A stretch of DNA of 64,000 bases from Lewinella sp. IMCC34183 (GCF_003390915.1 NZ_QMEM01000002.1:186001-250000), one strand, 5' to 3'. Positions 41,800 to 52,313 are shown, counted from the stretch's first letter. The notes: generated by a model not told the origin, from the sequence alone. Numbers and translations: made by a program.

Positions 41800-43995
41800 C
41801 TAACCGCGCAATTCCCGTGGCTTGGCGAAAGGCTGATCGTAGACCCGCTCTCCGGTTAGCCGGTAGATCGCATTGGCCAAGCCGCCGATGACGGGGGGCA
41901 GGGAGGGCTCGCCAAGGCCGGTCGGGGCAATGTCGTTCTCTACGAAATGCGTGTGAATAGCCCGCGGCGCCTCGATATGTCGAATGAGGCGGTAATTGTC
42001 GAAGTTTTGCTGGTCGGGCTTACCGTCGGTGAAGGTCACCGCTCCGTAGAGAGCGTGTCCGACCCCGTCGATGATGCCCCCTTCCACCTGGTTGTGGGCG
42101 CCTTCGGGGTTCACGACGATGCCGCAGTCGACGGCGCAGTGCACCTCGGTGACGCGCGGCTCGCCATCGACCAGGCTGGCCTCGACTACCTGGGCGACGT
42201 AGGAATTGTGGCAGTAGTAGGCTGCCACGCCCCGGGCGTCGTCGCCGGTGCTCCAGCCCGATTTGTCGCGCACGAGTTCGAGTACACCGGCGTAGCGCTC
42301 GGCATCGTAGTCGTTGTTCTCCCCGACGGGATCCGACGCGGCGCGCGCGAAGAGTTCCAGGCGGAAATCGATCGGGTCCTTGCCGGCGGCCTCCGCTACT
42401 TCGTCGAGAAAGGATTGCTCGGCGCCGGCAATGAAGTTGGAGCGGGGGGCCCGCCAGGCGCCAGTCGATACATTCGATTCCTGGGTAAGGTTCTCGGCCA
42501 GGTAGTTGTCGACGGTACCGGCCGGGAAGCGATTGGCGAACACGGGGCTTTCCCCGGCACCGGTACCACGGACGTGGAAGCCGATGAGCTTGCCGTCCTC
42601 GTCCAGCGCGGCGCGGTAGCGGACCAGATATTCGGGGCGGTAGGTACCCTGCGTCATGTCGTCTTCGCGCGTATAGACCAGTTTCACGGGTACACCGGCG
42701 GCCCGGCTGATCAGGGCGGCCTCCACGCCGAAGTTGCCGTAGAGTCGCCGTCCGAATCCGCCGCCCATGCGGCTCATCATGATGCTGACCTTGTCCTCGG
42801 GCATGTCGAGCAGGGCGCTGACGGACTTCCGCAGGAACTCGGGCGTCTGGATCGGCCCGACCAGTTCGGCCCGATCATCGCGCACGTCGGCGAAGAAGTT
42901 CATGGGCTCCATGGTGTTGTGGGGCAGGAAAGGCGCGGAGTAGATCCGGTCGACCACGGTCGCGGCCCGGGCGAAGGCGGCCTCCGGGTCACCGTCGCGG
43001 CGAGCCTCCTCGGCCTTGCCCTCCAGGAGGAGTTCCTGCAGGCGCTCGCGCTGCATGGGCGATGATTCGGGGGCGCTGTCCTCTTCCCACTCGAGGGCGA
43101 GTTTTGTCTTGGCCTGGAAGACCTGCCAGGTGTCGTCGCCGACTACGGCAACCAGGTTGGGGAAAGCGTTGACGTCGGACCACTGGAGCTCTACGCCCTC
43201 GGGAGCGGCGTTGATGGTATACACGCCCTGGATACCGGGCATCCCGCGAACGGCGCTGTCGTCGACCGACTTAAGCTTGAGCCCGAAGGCGGGCGGGTGC
43301 ACGATGGCGGCGTACTTCATCCCCTCACGCTGGATGTCGAGGCCGTACAGTGGCCGGCCGGTGACGATCTTGGTGGCGTCCACGTTCTTCGTAGCGACGC
43401 CTACAATGCTGAAGTCGGCATTCTGCTTGAGCGTCACTTCTTCGGGTAGGGGGAGCGTAGCGGCCAGGGAGGCGACCTCACCGTATCCGAGGGAGCGGTC
43501 GCTGCCGTCGTGGTAGATCATCCCACGTTCGGTGCGGAGCTCCGCGGGATCCACTTCGAGCTGTTGCGCCGCGGCCTGCAGGAGCAGGTAGCGGGCGGTG
43601 GCCCCCGTCTTGCGCAGGGGTTCCCAGCCGTGGCGGATGGACTGGCTGCCGCCGGCGATCTGCCGTTCGAAGTTATCGGTATCGAGGCCGGCCTGCTCCA
43701 CGATGACGTTGTTCCAGTCCACGTCGAGCTCCTCGGCCACGATCATGGGCATGGCGGTTTTGACGTTCTGTCCGATCTCGGGGTTGGGCGACATGATGGT
43801 CACTACGCCGTTTTCGCCGATCTTCAGAAAGGCGTTGACGGCGACCCACTCTTCGGGCATGACGAGTTCGGGGCGTGCCTTGCGGGCCTTATCGCTTTCG
43901 CAGGAGGTCAGCCAGCTGAAGCCTAGCAGCAGGCCGCCGCCCGTAGCGGCCGATACCTTGAGGAAAGAACGGCGGGAAGTAGTTTGCTGGGACAT
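41800..43995 (-). CDS. Molybdopterin-binding large subunit of a xanthine-dehydrogenase-family hydroxylase (IorB-like)
   Basis: The 731-residue product starts with a twin-arginine signal (TSRRSFLKVSAATGGGLLLG) ending near a Cys (LTSCES), then has the repeated molybdopterin-binding architecture of isoquinoline 1-oxidoreductase beta-type subunits, including the MGGGFGRRLYGNFGVEAA loop, GAWRAPRSNF and, near the end, LGEPSLPPVIGGLANAIY with its active-site glutamate. It is exported folded with its iron-sulfur partner, encoded one base upstream. Substrates in this family are aldehydes or N-heterocycles; which one is not evident. No cytochrome partner is adjacent. Confidence 0.93.
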   Translation of the reverse strand: MSQQTTSRRSFLKVSAATGGGLLLGFSWLTSCESDKARKARPELVMPEEWVAVNAFLKIGENGVVTIMSPNPEIGQNVKTAMPMIVAEELDVDWNNVIVEQAGLDTDNFERQIAGGSQSIRHGWEPLRKTGATARYLLLQAAAQQLEVDPAELRTERGMIYHDGSDRSLGYGEVASLAATLPLPEEVTLKQNADFSIVGVATKNVDATKIVTGRPLYGLDIQREGMKYAAIVHPPAFGLKLKSVDDSAVRGMPGIQGVYTINAAPEGVELQWSDVNAFPNLVAVVGDDTWQVFQAKTKLALEWEEDSAPESSPMQRERLQELLLEGKAEEARRDGDPEAAFARAATVVDRIYSAPFLPHNTMEPMNFFADVRDDRAELVGPIQTPEFLRKSVSALLDMPEDKVSIMMSRMGGGFGRRLYGNFGVEAALISRAAGVPVKLVYTREDDMTQGTYRPEYLVRYRAALDEDGKLIGFHVRGTGAGESPVFANRFPAGTVDNYLAENLTQESNVSTGAWRAPRSNFIAGAEQSFLDEVAEAAGKDPIDFRLELFARAASDPVGENNDYDAERYAGVLELVRDKSGWSTGDDARGVAAYYCHNSYVAQVVEASLVDGEPRVTEVHCAVDCGIVVNPEGAHNQVEGGIIDGVGHALYGAVTFTDGKPDQQNFDNYRLIRHIEAPRAIHTHFVENDIAPTGLGEPSLPPVIGGLANAIYRLTGERVYDQPFAKPRELRG

Positions 43996-43996
43996 G

Positions 43997-44458
43997 CTAG
44001 CTTAGTTTTTCGGCGGCGCTCTTTACGGCGGCGTGGATACGGGTATAGGTTCCGCAGCGGCAGATGTTGCCGCTCATACCGGAGCGGATCTCGTCGTCGC
44101 CCGGATTCGGGATACCGTTGAGGAGGGAGGCGGCGCTCATGATCTGACCGGCTTGGCAGTAGCCGCATTGCGGCACGTCGTGTTCGAGCCAGGCGAGCTG
44201 GACGGGGTGGTCGCCATCGGCGCTGAGGCCTTCGATGGTCGTGATGGGCTCGTCGCGCAGCTTGCCGACCGGCAGGGAACAGGAGCGGACAGCGGCGCCG
44301 TCGAGGTGGACGGTACAGGCACCGCAGGCGCCGATGCCGCAGCCGTACTTGGTACCTACCAGTCCCAGTTTGTCCCGGAGGATCCAGAGCAGCGGCATGT
44401 CGGGATCGGCCTCTACGGTGCGGGACTGACCATTAACGGTCAGGGTATAAGTTGCCAT
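43997..44458 (-). CDS. (2Fe-2S) small subunit of the molybdenum hydroxylase (IorA-like)
   Basis: The 153-residue product carries both iron-sulfur clusters: a plant-type ferredoxin domain ([16 protein letters not shown], with a final CS in VRSCSLPVG) and a helical domain with CGYCQAG and CRCGTY. It has no signal peptide and presumably rides out with the Tat-signal-bearing large subunit. The ATG at 44458 ([15 protein letters not shown]) gives normal length. Its stop is one base from the large subunit start, showing translational coupling. It is divergent from the M23 peptidase gene. Confidence 0.95.
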   Translation of the reverse strand: MATYTLTVNGQSRTVEADPDMPLLWILRDKLGLVGTKYGCGIGACGACTVHLDGAAVRSCSLPVGKLRDEPITTIEGLSADGDHPVQLAWLEHDVPQCGYCQAGQIMSAASLLNGIPNPGDDEIRSGMSGNICRCGTYTRIHAAVKSAAEKLS

Positions 44459-44563
44459 GTTTAACACGTTGATTTCACTAAAGATAAGAAAATTGCCTCC
44501 CCGTCGGGCTGTTAACACGCCAAGGTAATCCCGGGGCAGGCCCGACGCGTTTTTTTGTCACCT

Positions 44564-45718
44564 ATGTCACCCCGTAAACACCAAACCCGTTCCCTCTGGC
44601 GGCTGCTGATTCCCCTGCTCGTCATCGGCCTTTACGTGGGCGGTGGCTGCTCGGAACTGCGCGATCGCCTGCGTGCCTGGGTGGACCAGACCTTCGGGGA
44701 AGTGACGCCGCGGCAGGCCTACCGCTGGCACAGCCCCTTCGGCGAGAACGTGATGGCACGGTGGGATACCTCGTACGCACGGGCGCTACGGGACACCCTG
44801 ACCGTCTCGCTTCCGCACCGCGAGGAGTTCGGTACCGACACGGCGGTGCAGTTTTCCGCCCAGTCACTGCACCTGCGCCTCCCGCCCGGCAGGGAACTGG
44901 TCGTGCAGTCGCTCGACACTACCGGTCCGCGACCCTTCGGCGAACTCTACCACCTGGGCGAGGGGCCGCCCGATCGGCTGGGCGCCTGGGATACGCTGAC
45001 GGGGGTACTGGTCTACGAAGCTCACGAAGCCGGGGGAGAGGATTTGCTTTTCCTGCTCCAGCGGCGGCCGCTTGACTCGTTGCCGTATTCGGTGGCCCTA
45101 TACACGCGACCGCTACTGGCGTTTCCGGTGGCCGGCGGTGACGCGGGCAGTATCCGCAGTTTCTGGGGCGACCGCCGCGACGGTGGCCGCCGCCGGCACG
45201 AGGGCAACGACATCTTCGCCCCGCGGGGCACGCCGCTGGTGGCCGTTACCGACGGACGGGTCGGACGCGTGCGCAACGGTGGCCTGGGGGGCAAAACAAT
45301 CTGGTTGCGCGATGACGAACGACGACTGAATTATTACTACGCTCACCTCGACAGTCAGCTCGTACGGTCGGGGCAGCGGGTAAGCCGGGGCGATACGATC
45401 GGCTGGGTCGGCAATACCGGTAACGCCCGTACTACCCCACCCCATCTCCACTTCGGGATTTATGCTAACGGCGCCCGCGACCCCTATCCATACCTACGGC
45501 CCGGAGACGCCACGCCGGCCCGCCCACGCGAACGGCCGGGACAAATCATGGAGGTCCCGCAGCGGGGCGTTCATTACCTGCGACGCACGCCCCAGCGGGA
45601 CGGGGAGGTACTTCGGCAACTGGAGGGAGGCGAGAAAATCCGTGACCTGGCAACGACCGGTGCCTTTCACCGGGTACACACACGGATCGGAGAAACGGGC
45701 TACGTAAATTTTGACTAA
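44564..45718 (+). CDS. M23 peptidase (LytM-type) lipoprotein-like with C-terminal SH3-like domain
   Basis: The 384-residue product starts with a hydrophobic anchor (LLIPLLVIGLYVGGGC) with a possible lipobox cysteine. A middle region of unknown fold follows, then an M23 domain with the zinc motif RRHEGNDIFAPRGTPLVAV and PHLHFGIYANG. The C-terminal ~60 residues (VHYLRRTPQRDGEVLRQLEG ... GYVNF) look like a bacterial SH3 domain. It probably cleaves peptidoglycan cross-links or activates amidases in the periplasm. The ATG at 44564 is preferred to a TTG nine bases upstream. A hairpin follows the stop. Confidence 0.88.
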   Translation: MSPRKHQTRSLWRLLIPLLVIGLYVGGGCSELRDRLRAWVDQTFGEVTPRQAYRWHSPFGENVMARWDTSYARALRDTLTVSLPHREEFGTDTAVQFSAQSLHLRLPPGRELVVQSLDTTGPRPFGELYHLGEGPPDRLGAWDTLTGVLVYEAHEAGGEDLLFLLQRRPLDSLPYSVALYTRPLLAFPVAGGDAGSIRSFWGDRRDGGRRRHEGNDIFAPRGTPLVAVTDGRVGRVRNGGLGGKTIWLRDDERRLNYYYAHLDSQLVRSGQRVSRGDTIGWVGNTGNARTTPPHLHFGIYANGARDPYPYLRPGDATPARPRERPGQIMEVPQRGVHYLRRTPQRDGEVLRQLEGGEKIRDLATTGAFHRVHTRIGETGYVNFD

Positions 45719-45724
45719 AAAAAT

Positions 45725-45757
45725 TACGCCCGCCTTCGCAGATGGAGGGCGGGCGTA
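45725..45757 (+). terminator. Hairpin after M23 peptidase gene
   Basis: TACGCCCGCC (45725-45734) pairs with GGCGGGCGTA (45748-45757) across 13 bases, seven bases past the stop codon. Confidence 0.7.
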
Positions 45758-45877
45758 CAAGTCTAAAACCGAGATTTGTTCAAAGTGTCAAAATGTAGCC
45801 TATAAAATCTAACACAAGAACGGGTTTATTCCCGGTCTTCGCATTCACATCGGTTAAATTGTTGCTGATTAACCGAA

Positions 45878-46456
45878 TTATTTTAAAGAATTTTTGATGC
45901 GACTCAGCGATTGCGGCCGTACACCTATATAATTTGCTACGATCCCCGCCGGAATACTGTCGGCGAGATCCGGGTACCGCTCCCTAAAAAAAAGATACCG
46001 CTCCGTAGCTTTCAGGGGTAACATGAGTGATTTCTCCTGCATCATGTCGATCAGGCGGCGGATGATAATTTCCTGCATGACGATCCGGGTGCTCTCCTTT
46101 TGGCGGGCACTGCGGATGAATTGCTGATCGATCAGGAGGACCTGGGCCCCGCCGATGACCTCACAGGTATAATTGGACAGGTCGTTGAAGATCGTCGCCT
46201 GAATGCAACCCACAAAGTTGCCGGCACCCGTGATGTACCGGGTGGAAAGTTCTCCATCCTCGTCGGTGACGTACAGGCGTAGGTAGCCGGACAGCACGAA
46301 GACGACCGGCGGCAGCGCGTCCTCTTCAGCGAAAATAATGGCTTTGTTGGGGTACGCACGGGGCCGCAGGTTGGCGGCAAAATTTTCGGCGCCTTCCCTG
46401 GATATGCCATTGTCAAGGAGTGTCTGCTTGATCGAGCGGAGTCTGTCGAAATTCAT
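45878..46456 (-). CDS. Crp/Fnr-family transcription regulator
   Basis: The 192-residue product has the cyclic-nucleotide-binding-like beta-barrel (about 25-120; VVFVLSGYLRLYVTDEDGE, GNFVGCIQATIF) and a shortened C-terminal winged-helix end (PAGIVANYIGVRPQSLSRIKNSL). This truncated form is common in Bacteroidota. No oxygen-sensing cysteine set of Fnr type is present. A strong ribosome binding site AGGAG lies eight bases before the ATG and is embedded in a palindrome (46459-46468), so self-control is conceivable. It is 52 bases downstream of rlmD. Targets are unknown. Confidence 0.85.
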   Translation of the reverse strand: MNFDRLRSIKQTLLDNGISREGAENFAANLRPRAYPNKAIIFAEEDALPPVVFVLSGYLRLYVTDEDGELSTRYITGAGNFVGCIQATIFNDLSNYTCEVIGGAQVLLIDQQFIRSARQKESTRIVMQEIIIRRLIDMMQEKSLMLPLKATERYLFFRERYPDLADSIPAGIVANYIGVRPQSLSRIKNSLK

Positions 46457-46458
46457 AG

Positions 46459-46468
46459 GGAGTACTCC
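46459..46468. promoter_or_regulatory. Palindrome GGAGTACTCC over the Crp/Fnr ribosome binding site
   Basis: A 10-base perfect palindrome two bases upstream of the Crp/Fnr ATG, overlapping the AGGAG Shine-Dalgarno sequence, which is unusually strong for this genome. It may be chance. Confidence 0.35.
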
Positions 46469-46508
46469 TGATGAATGCTGGGCAGGAGGAATGACATATA
46501 TACTTCCC

Positions 46509-47933
46509 TTACAAGTTACGGAGGGTTAGGGAAACCACGTTCTCCACGTGGCTGGTGTGCGGGAACATGTCCACCGGACGGGCCTGCCGGACGCGGTACT
46601 TTTCGTCCAGCAGGGCCAAGTCACGGGCCTGGGTAGCCGGGTTGCAGCTCACGTATACGATGCGCGGAACCTCCATTTTCAGTAGCATCTGCACCACTTT
46701 CGGATGCATTCCCGCCCGGGGCGGGTCGGTGATCAGGACATCGGGGCGACCGTGTGTTTCGGCAAAGTCGGCGGTCAGGATATCCTCCACCTGCCCGGCG
46801 TAAAAGGTCGCGTTGGTAACATCATTTAGCTTGGCATTTTCCCGGGCATCGTCGATGGCCGCCGGGATCTCCTCGATACCGACCACCTGCCGGCAGCGGT
46901 CGGCCACGTACAGCGCGATCGACCCCAGGCCGGTGTAGAGATCATAGACGTTCTCCTGCCCGGTCAGTCCGGCAAACTCACGCGCGATGGCGTAGAGCCG
47001 CTCCGCCTGCCGGGTATTGGTCTGAAAGAAGGACTTCGGTCCGATCCGGAAGGCTACGTGGTCGAGCCGCTCCGTGATGGTCGGGGTGCCGGCATAGTGG
47101 ACCATCTCGAGGTCCATCAGGTACTCGTTGACCTTGGGGTTGATACAGTAGTACAGGCTGGTAATTTCCGCGCCGAAGCGGTCCAGCGCCGCGTCGAGGA
47201 AGCGGGTGATGATTTCCCGCTCGTCGGCGTAGAAGGCGACGACCAACATGCACTCTCCCGTGGTGGTGGTACGTACCATCAACTGCCGCAGGAGGCCGTG
47301 GCGCTCCCGCATGTCGTAAAAAGGTATATCCAGCTCGGTCGCCAGGGCGCGGAGGCCATTGCGCAGTTCGTTGCTGGGGCCGTGCTGCAGGTGGCACTTC
47401 TCGATCTGGATCAGCTTGTCGTAGGCACCGGCCCGGTGAAAGCCGATCACGGGTACTTCGTTGTCGATGTCGGTGCCGATCTCTTCGGTGGTGAGCCAGC
47501 GGCGGTTGGCGCAGCCGAATTCGAGCTTATTCCGGTAGAAGCGGGTTTCCTCGCTGCCGAGGATCGGCTGCCACTCCTCCACCTCCACCTTGCCGATGCG
47601 CCGAAAGGCATCGCGTACGATGCGCTCCTTCTCCCGCAACTGCCCGGCGTAGGCGAAGTGCTGCCACTTACAGCCCCCGCACACCCCGAAGTGCTGGCAG
47701 AATGGCTCCACCCGCTCGGCCGAGCGCTGGTGAAACGTCAGCGGAGCAGCGAACAGCACCTTCTTTTTCTTCCGGAAGGGGCGTACGTCCACGACGTCGC
47801 CGGGCGCCACGTCCTCCACGAAGACGGTCATCCCCTCTTCCGTTTTACCCACGCAAAAGCCCTTGTCGGCCAGCCCGGTAATGGTGACGTTATCGATACG
47901 TGCGGGAAAACGGTTCTTTCTGCGGCGGGCCAT
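46509..47933 (-). CDS. rlmD: 23S rRNA (uracil-C5)-methyltransferase RlmD/RumA family
   Basis: These enzymes make 5-methyluridine in 23S rRNA or tRNA using SAM. The 474-residue product has an N-terminal TRAM domain (VTITGLADKGFCVGK ... VDVRPFRKKKKV), the [4Fe-4S] cysteines of the family (CQHFGVCGGCKWQHF), a SAM-binding domain with YDLYTGLGSIALYVADR, and the catalytic DPPRAGMHPKVV and VSCNPATQARDL, the latter holding the nucleophile cysteine. The exact target uridine cannot be fixed from sequence, and RlmCD-like dual specificity is possible. A near-consensus TACCTTCG box lies upstream. Confidence 0.92.
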   Translation of the reverse strand: MARRRKNRFPARIDNVTITGLADKGFCVGKTEEGMTVFVEDVAPGDVVDVRPFRKKKKVLFAAPLTFHQRSAERVEPFCQHFGVCGGCKWQHFAYAGQLREKERIVRDAFRRIGKVEVEEWQPILGSEETRFYRNKLEFGCANRRWLTTEEIGTDIDNEVPVIGFHRAGAYDKLIQIEKCHLQHGPSNELRNGLRALATELDIPFYDMRERHGLLRQLMVRTTTTGECMLVVAFYADEREIITRFLDAALDRFGAEITSLYYCINPKVNEYLMDLEMVHYAGTPTITERLDHVAFRIGPKSFFQTNTRQAERLYAIAREFAGLTGQENVYDLYTGLGSIALYVADRCRQVVGIEEIPAAIDDARENAKLNDVTNATFYAGQVEDILTADFAETHGRPDVLITDPPRAGMHPKVVQMLLKMEVPRIVYVSCNPATQARDLALLDEKYRVRQARPVDMFPHTSHVENVVSLTLRNL

Positions 47934-47990
47934 AGGGAAGGGTTAGGGCCGGCGAAGGTAAGCCGGTCGACGACATTGGCCCGTGGGGCA

Positions 47991-48905
47991 TCAGACGATG
48001 AATTGCCGCAGGTAATCGTGGCTCTGCTGCAGGGACCGCAAGCGAAGGTCCAGAGACCCCTCGTAGGCGCGGTCCTCCACCTCAACGCAGACGGGGCCGT
48101 CGTACCCTGCATCGGTGAGGTATCCGAAAAAACGCCCCCAGTCTACGTCCCCCATGCCCGGAAGTTTGGGCGTGTGCCACAGCGCGGGGTGGGCAAAAAC
48201 CCCGTGGCGGTCGAGTCGGTCACGGTCGATGCGCAGGTCCTTGGCGTGTACGTGGACCAGGCGGTCGGAGTAGTCCCGCAGGGGCTTCGTGTAGTCCATC
48301 TGCATGAGGATGGGGTGGCTGGGATCGTAGTTCAGCCCCCAGGCGTCGCTCGGAATGTCCTCCCACATCCGTTCCCAGATGGCGGGGCTCACGGCGAGGT
48401 TATTGCCGCCGGGCCACTCGTCGGCGGTAAAGCGCATGGGGCAGTTCTCGATCCCGATCCGAACCTCCTCGCGTTCGGCGTGCGCGACCAGCGGCCGCCA
48501 GGTTTCGAGAAAGTCACCCCACTGGGCTTCGATGGTCCGGTTGTGGTCCCGCCCGACAAAGGTCGTCACGGTAGATATCCCTAGAGCGGCGCTGGCGTCG
48601 ATCAGGTCGTGAAGGTGGGCGACGGCCGCCGCCCGGGAATCCGCGTCACCGCCGAGTGGATTGGGGTAATAGCCCAGCGAGGAGATGGATACTCCGTAAC
48701 GCTCTTGCAGGTCTTTTATCTGCTGCAGCCCCGCGGCATCAAGTTTGGACACGTCCACGTGGGTGACGCCCGCGTAGCGGCGCTCGGCCTTGCCGGGTGG
48801 CCAGCACATGACCTCTACGCAGTCGTACCCGATCTCGGCGGCGGTGCGTAACACTTCCTCCAGGGAATGATCGGGCAGGATGGCGGTGACGAAGCCTAAT
48901 TGCAT
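47991..48905 (-). CDS. Sugar phosphate isomerase/epimerase, xylose-isomerase-like TIM barrel
   Basis: The 304-residue cytoplasmic product has the AP-endonuclease-2/xylose-isomerase-like TIM-barrel pattern: [14 protein letters not shown] near the N-terminus, [18 protein letters not shown] (metal-binding glutamate), [23 protein letters not shown] and a final [12 protein letters not shown] (second metal glutamate). Such proteins isomerise or epimerise sugars and inositols; the substrate is unknown. It begins two bases after the PIG-L deacetylase stop, so the two belong to one transcript, pointing to carbohydrate handling. A 57-base gap separates it from rlmD. Confidence 0.87.
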   Translation of the reverse strand: MQLGFVTAILPDHSLEEVLRTAAEIGYDCVEVMCWPPGKAERRYAGVTHVDVSKLDAAGLQQIKDLQERYGVSISSLGYYPNPLGGDADSRAAAVAHLHDLIDASAALGISTVTTFVGRDHNRTIEAQWGDFLETWRPLVAHAEREEVRIGIENCPMRFTADEWPGGNNLAVSPAIWERMWEDIPSDAWGLNYDPSHPILMQMDYTKPLRDYSDRLVHVHAKDLRIDRDRLDRHGVFAHPALWHTPKLPGMGDVDWGRFFGYLTDAGYDGPVCVEVEDRAYEGSLDLRLRSLQQSHDYLRQFIV

Positions 48906-48907
48906 AC

Positions 48908-51415
48908 TTACTTGGTTTGGCCGAGGGCAACCAAGTTAGCAAACAGCCGGTAAGCGCCGGGGACACCGGCCGGCAGTTCGCGGAAGAAGCTGTAGCCGGT
49001 ATAGACGAAGTGCCCGTCTCCGTACGCTGCGATCAGCAGGCCACCGTCATGGTCCTTCTCGCCGGGGTCGTGGCTGCTGAGTAAGGCCGTGTACTCCGGG
49101 GCCCACTCGTCGGGGAAGTACAATCCCCGCTCCTGTACCCAGCCGTCGAAGTCGGCGGCCGTGATCTTGTTGGGAAAGTTGAGGGCGGGATGATCGGGTG
49201 CGAGGATCTTCACCGGAGCGTCTTCCACCGTGACGCGGTCGCGGCTGAGTTGCAAGGGATAGGGGCCGAGTTCGTCGTCACCGATCTTGAGGCGGTGGCT
49301 CGTATTGTACTGTACCACCAGGGTACCGCCACCGCGCACGTACTCGAGCAGCCGCGGCTGGTAGACGGGCATCCGGTCCACGGTATTGTAGGCGCGGACG
49401 CCTACCACGATGGCGTCGTACTGGCTCAGATCACCGATCGAGGCCGCGGCGTCGTCGAGCAGGGTGACGTTGAGGCCGATGGCCGCCAGCGCTTCGGGAA
49501 TAGCATCGCCCGCCCCCGGCAGGTAACCAATGTTCCGCCCGGCGGTGGAAAGCTTTACCCGGGCGACGGCAGCGCCCCCGTCAAGGGTAGCCAGCTGCGT
49601 GGGAATGTGGGCGTGATTGATCGTCACGAGGCGACGATCGTAGGTGCGGCCGTCCATTTCCAGTTTCGGCGTGATGCGGGCCTGGGACTGTCCGCTCGAC
49701 GGTTGCAGGTCGAAGCTGTAGAAGCGTTCCTGGCCGGCACGGTCGAGGGATACCTCCTGTTCGGCGGGGCTCACTTCCCAGCCGTCGGGGACCTCCAGCC
49801 TGAGGGTGCCTTCCACACGGTCGATGGCCGCCGTCACTTTCACCGTTACCGGCCGGGTGCCGTCGGAGGTGAACAGATAGCTCGACTCGCCCACCTCGAC
49901 GAAGGCGGGGGGCAGGACCTCGAAGGGCTGAAATTGCTCTCCGGCCACGGGATCGGTGTAGTGGTAGCGGACGGGAACGTCGACGGTCATCTCCACGCCG
50001 GCCACCTCGAGGGGTACGGTGGCGACAACCGGATCGGCGGACTCCGGAAGGCCGCGCAGTTGCTGGTCGGCTACGGTGTACATACCCAGTTTCCAGTCCT
50101 CCGCCAGCCAGTATGGGCCGCTGTCGGGAGCATCGGAGGGGATCACGTACCGGATCGTATCCCGCAGGGGAACGCCGGCGGTGAGGGAAGTGCCCTGTGG
50201 GGGGTAGGCTACCCAGGGATCGCGTGACGCGTGCACCGAAATCTGCTTGACGGAGACGGGTACCTCGCTGCGGTTGGCCAGCTCGAGGTAGGTGGTCAGG
50301 GTATCCCCCGGGGTCGCGAAGGGGGCCGACACCGCGGCTTCCACGTACAGGCCGAGGGCCCCGACGATGACGTCGTCGATTTCGGCCAGTTTTCTGGTTT
50401 TCCAGTAGGATTCGGGCAGGCGCTCCACCTGCTGGCGCACACCAACCAAGGCGGGTACTGAAGCGGACGGGTCACTAAAATCGAAGTTGCGCTCCACGTC
50501 GCGCAGCGCAGTCGCGACGGCCGCGCCGCCTTCCAGCCTACCCCACCCCAGATTAATATTGGCAAAGGGGTCGCCGTCCGCATCGTTGTCGTCGCCCTTC
50601 AGCAACTCGAGCTGTTCGGTGGCGCGGTCGCGGCTACCGGCGCTGCCGAAGCCCTGGCTCTTGTGCTGGCTGCGGCTGCGGGCGGCGATCTCCGCAATGC
50701 TTTCTCCCAGTACCGGAAGGTATTCGTTGACGTCTACGCGGATCAGCTTGGTGCTGTCGGCGTGCTCCGGCAGTTCGCGGCCGCCCCAGCTGTAGGCGTT
50801 CCAGTAGAGGCGCTTCGGCTGCCAGGTATCCACGTATTCGAGCTGTTCGGGAAAGGCGGCGGGGTCGCCGGCCAGGTCGAAGGCTTCCATGCCGATGAGG
50901 GCCGAGGCGGTGTGGTGGCCGTGGGTGGATCCGGGGTCGCGGGGATCGAAGCGGAGGATCATCACGTCGGGACGCCACTTGCGGATCACCCACACGGCAT
51001 CGGCGAGGACGGCGTCCTTGTCCCAGATGGTGAAAGTCTCGTCGGGGTGCTTCGAGTAGCCGAAATCATTGGCCCGGCTGAAGAACTGGCTGCCGCCATC
51101 GATGCGGCGGGCGGCCAGCAGCTCCTGGGTTCGGGTAAGGCCGAGCAACTCACTGATGTCGGGGGCGATCAGGTTCTGGCCGCCGTCGCCGCGGGTAAGG
51201 CTCAGGTAGGCGGTCTCCACCTTTTCCACGTTCGCCAGATAGGCGATCATGCGCGTATTTTCGTCGTCGGGGTGGGCGGCAATGTATAGCGCCGAGCCCA
51301 GCACACCGAGCTTCTGGATAGCCGCGTGCAACTCGCCGGAGGTGGGCCGGTCGGGAGCCTGGGCGGTAAGGGGGTGCAGCAACAGCAGGGCGGCAATGGC
51401 AAGTAGTAGTCTCAC
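48908..51415 (-). CDS. Large secreted PIG-L/LmbE-family deacetylase
   Basis: The 835-residue product has a signal peptide ([16 protein letters not shown]) and an N-terminal PIG-L (LmbE) domain with the zinc motif [21 protein letters not shown] and [10 protein letters not shown] beta-rich middle (about 330-620) resembles NPCBM/NEW2-type or Ig-like modules, and the C-terminal region ([42 protein letters not shown]) looks like a class I glutamine amidotransferase-like/ThuA fold. It probably removes acetyl groups from N-acetylated sugars outside the cytoplasm; the substrate is unknown. It is coupled with the TIM-barrel isomerase and divergent from the esterase at 51474. Confidence 0.85.
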   Translation of the reverse strand: MRLLLAIAALLLLHPLTAQAPDRPTSGELHAAIQKLGVLGSALYIAAHPDDENTRMIAYLANVEKVETAYLSLTRGDGGQNLIAPDISELLGLTRTQELLAARRIDGGSQFFSRANDFGYSKHPDETFTIWDKDAVLADAVWVIRKWRPDVMILRFDPRDPGSTHGHHTASALIGMEAFDLAGDPAAFPEQLEYVDTWQPKRLYWNAYSWGGRELPEHADSTKLIRVDVNEYLPVLGESIAEIAARSRSQHKSQGFGSAGSRDRATEQLELLKGDDNDADGDPFANINLGWGRLEGGAAVATALRDVERNFDFSDPSASVPALVGVRQQVERLPESYWKTRKLAEIDDVIVGALGLYVEAAVSAPFATPGDTLTTYLELANRSEVPVSVKQISVHASRDPWVAYPPQGTSLTAGVPLRDTIRYVIPSDAPDSGPYWLAEDWKLGMYTVADQQLRGLPESADPVVATVPLEVAGVEMTVDVPVRYHYTDPVAGEQFQPFEVLPPAFVEVGESSYLFTSDGTRPVTVKVTAAIDRVEGTLRLEVPDGWEVSPAEQEVSLDRAGQERFYSFDLQPSSGQSQARITPKLEMDGRTYDRRLVTINHAHIPTQLATLDGGAAVARVKLSTAGRNIGYLPGAGDAIPEALAAIGLNVTLLDDAAASIGDLSQYDAIVVGVRAYNTVDRMPVYQPRLLEYVRGGGTLVVQYNTSHRLKIGDDELGPYPLQLSRDRVTVEDAPVKILAPDHPALNFPNKITAADFDGWVQERGLYFPDEWAPEYTALLSSHDPGEKDHDGGLLIAAYGDGHFVYTGYSFFRELPAGVPGAYRLFANLVALGQTK

Positions 51416-51473
51416 GCGGCGGGGTGGGTTAAGTACTAAAACAATAAAGACAGCGTACCGGTAAAAGTAGTTG

Positions 51474-52313
51474 ATGCTCGATCACATATGTAGAATGCTC
51501 AGCGACGGACGTGGCCTTCCGTCGTACTGGCGCCACAGCGCCGCGCGCCGGCAGGCCATGAACTGCGTCCTTACCCGCCACGCGTACGGCCCCCACCGGC
51601 GACAGTACTTGCTGCTCCTGGAGCCGCCGGGTACGCAGCCGGGTGAAGCACTGCCCTGGGCCTTCTACTTCCACGGCGGCGGCTGGGCCTTCGGCACGCC
51701 GGAGGCCTTTTCCGTAGCGGGCCGCCCGTGGCTGGCCGCCGGCTTCCGCGTGGTCCTGCCCAGTTTCCGGCGGCCACCGGTTTACGGACTTCCGGATATC
51801 GTTCACGACTGCCGCAACGCGCTGGCGGCTACCGCCCGGCTGGCCCGCGCTACCGGCCGCCCACTTTCCCGCCCCCACATCGGCGGGATCAGCTCCGGCG
51901 GCCACCTGGCGGCCCTGCTGGCCCTTCACCCCGACTGGTGGGCGCAGGCCGGCTGGCCCGGCCCGCCCGACCATGCGCTGCTCTGCGCTGCGCCTTCGGA
52001 CCTGCGCCTGCTCTCCCCGAGCTGGCTCTTCGGCCGCTACGCAGCCCAGTGTCCGGCCCGCTGCTTCGACGTTGCCGATCACTGCCGGTGGCTACTGCTG
52101 CACGGTACCCGTGACGGCCTGGTCGATTACGCCCACGCCGAGCAGTTCTTGCAACGGCTCCGGGATTCCGGCGCCGATGCCCGCCTGCTGACCATCCCGG
52201 GCGGGGGGCACCTGGACGCCGGCCGCTGGACGTACAACGATGCGGACCCCTACGCGAAGGCTATTGCGGACTTTGTCCGTTCAGCCGGGCCAGGGCTTCC
52301 TGCGGCAGGGTAA
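51474..52313 (+). CDS. Alpha/beta hydrolase, hormone-sensitive-lipase/BD-FAE-like esterase
   Basis: The 279-residue product has the oxyanion-hole motif FYFHGGGWAFGTPE, the nucleophile elbow HIGGISSGGHLAALL, and late GTRDGLVDYAHAEQFL (acid) and IPGGGHLDAGRW (histidine). This is the esterase/lipase family with the HGGG motif. No signal peptide is visible. The ATG at 51474 directly follows a TTG; either may be used. Its 3' end overlaps the convergent TPR lipoprotein gene by 53 bases. Confidence 0.87.
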   Translation: MLDHICRMLSDGRGLPSYWRHSAARRQAMNCVLTRHAYGPHRRQYLLLLEPPGTQPGEALPWAFYFHGGGWAFGTPEAFSVAGRPWLAAGFRVVLPSFRRPPVYGLPDIVHDCRNALAATARLARATGRPLSRPHIGGISSGGHLAALLALHPDWWAQAGWPGPPDHALLCAAPSDLRLLSPSWLFGRYAAQCPARCFDVADHCRWLLLHGTRDGLVDYAHAEQFLQRLRDSGADARLLTIPGGGHLDAGRWTYNDADPYAKAIADFVRSAGPGLPAAG

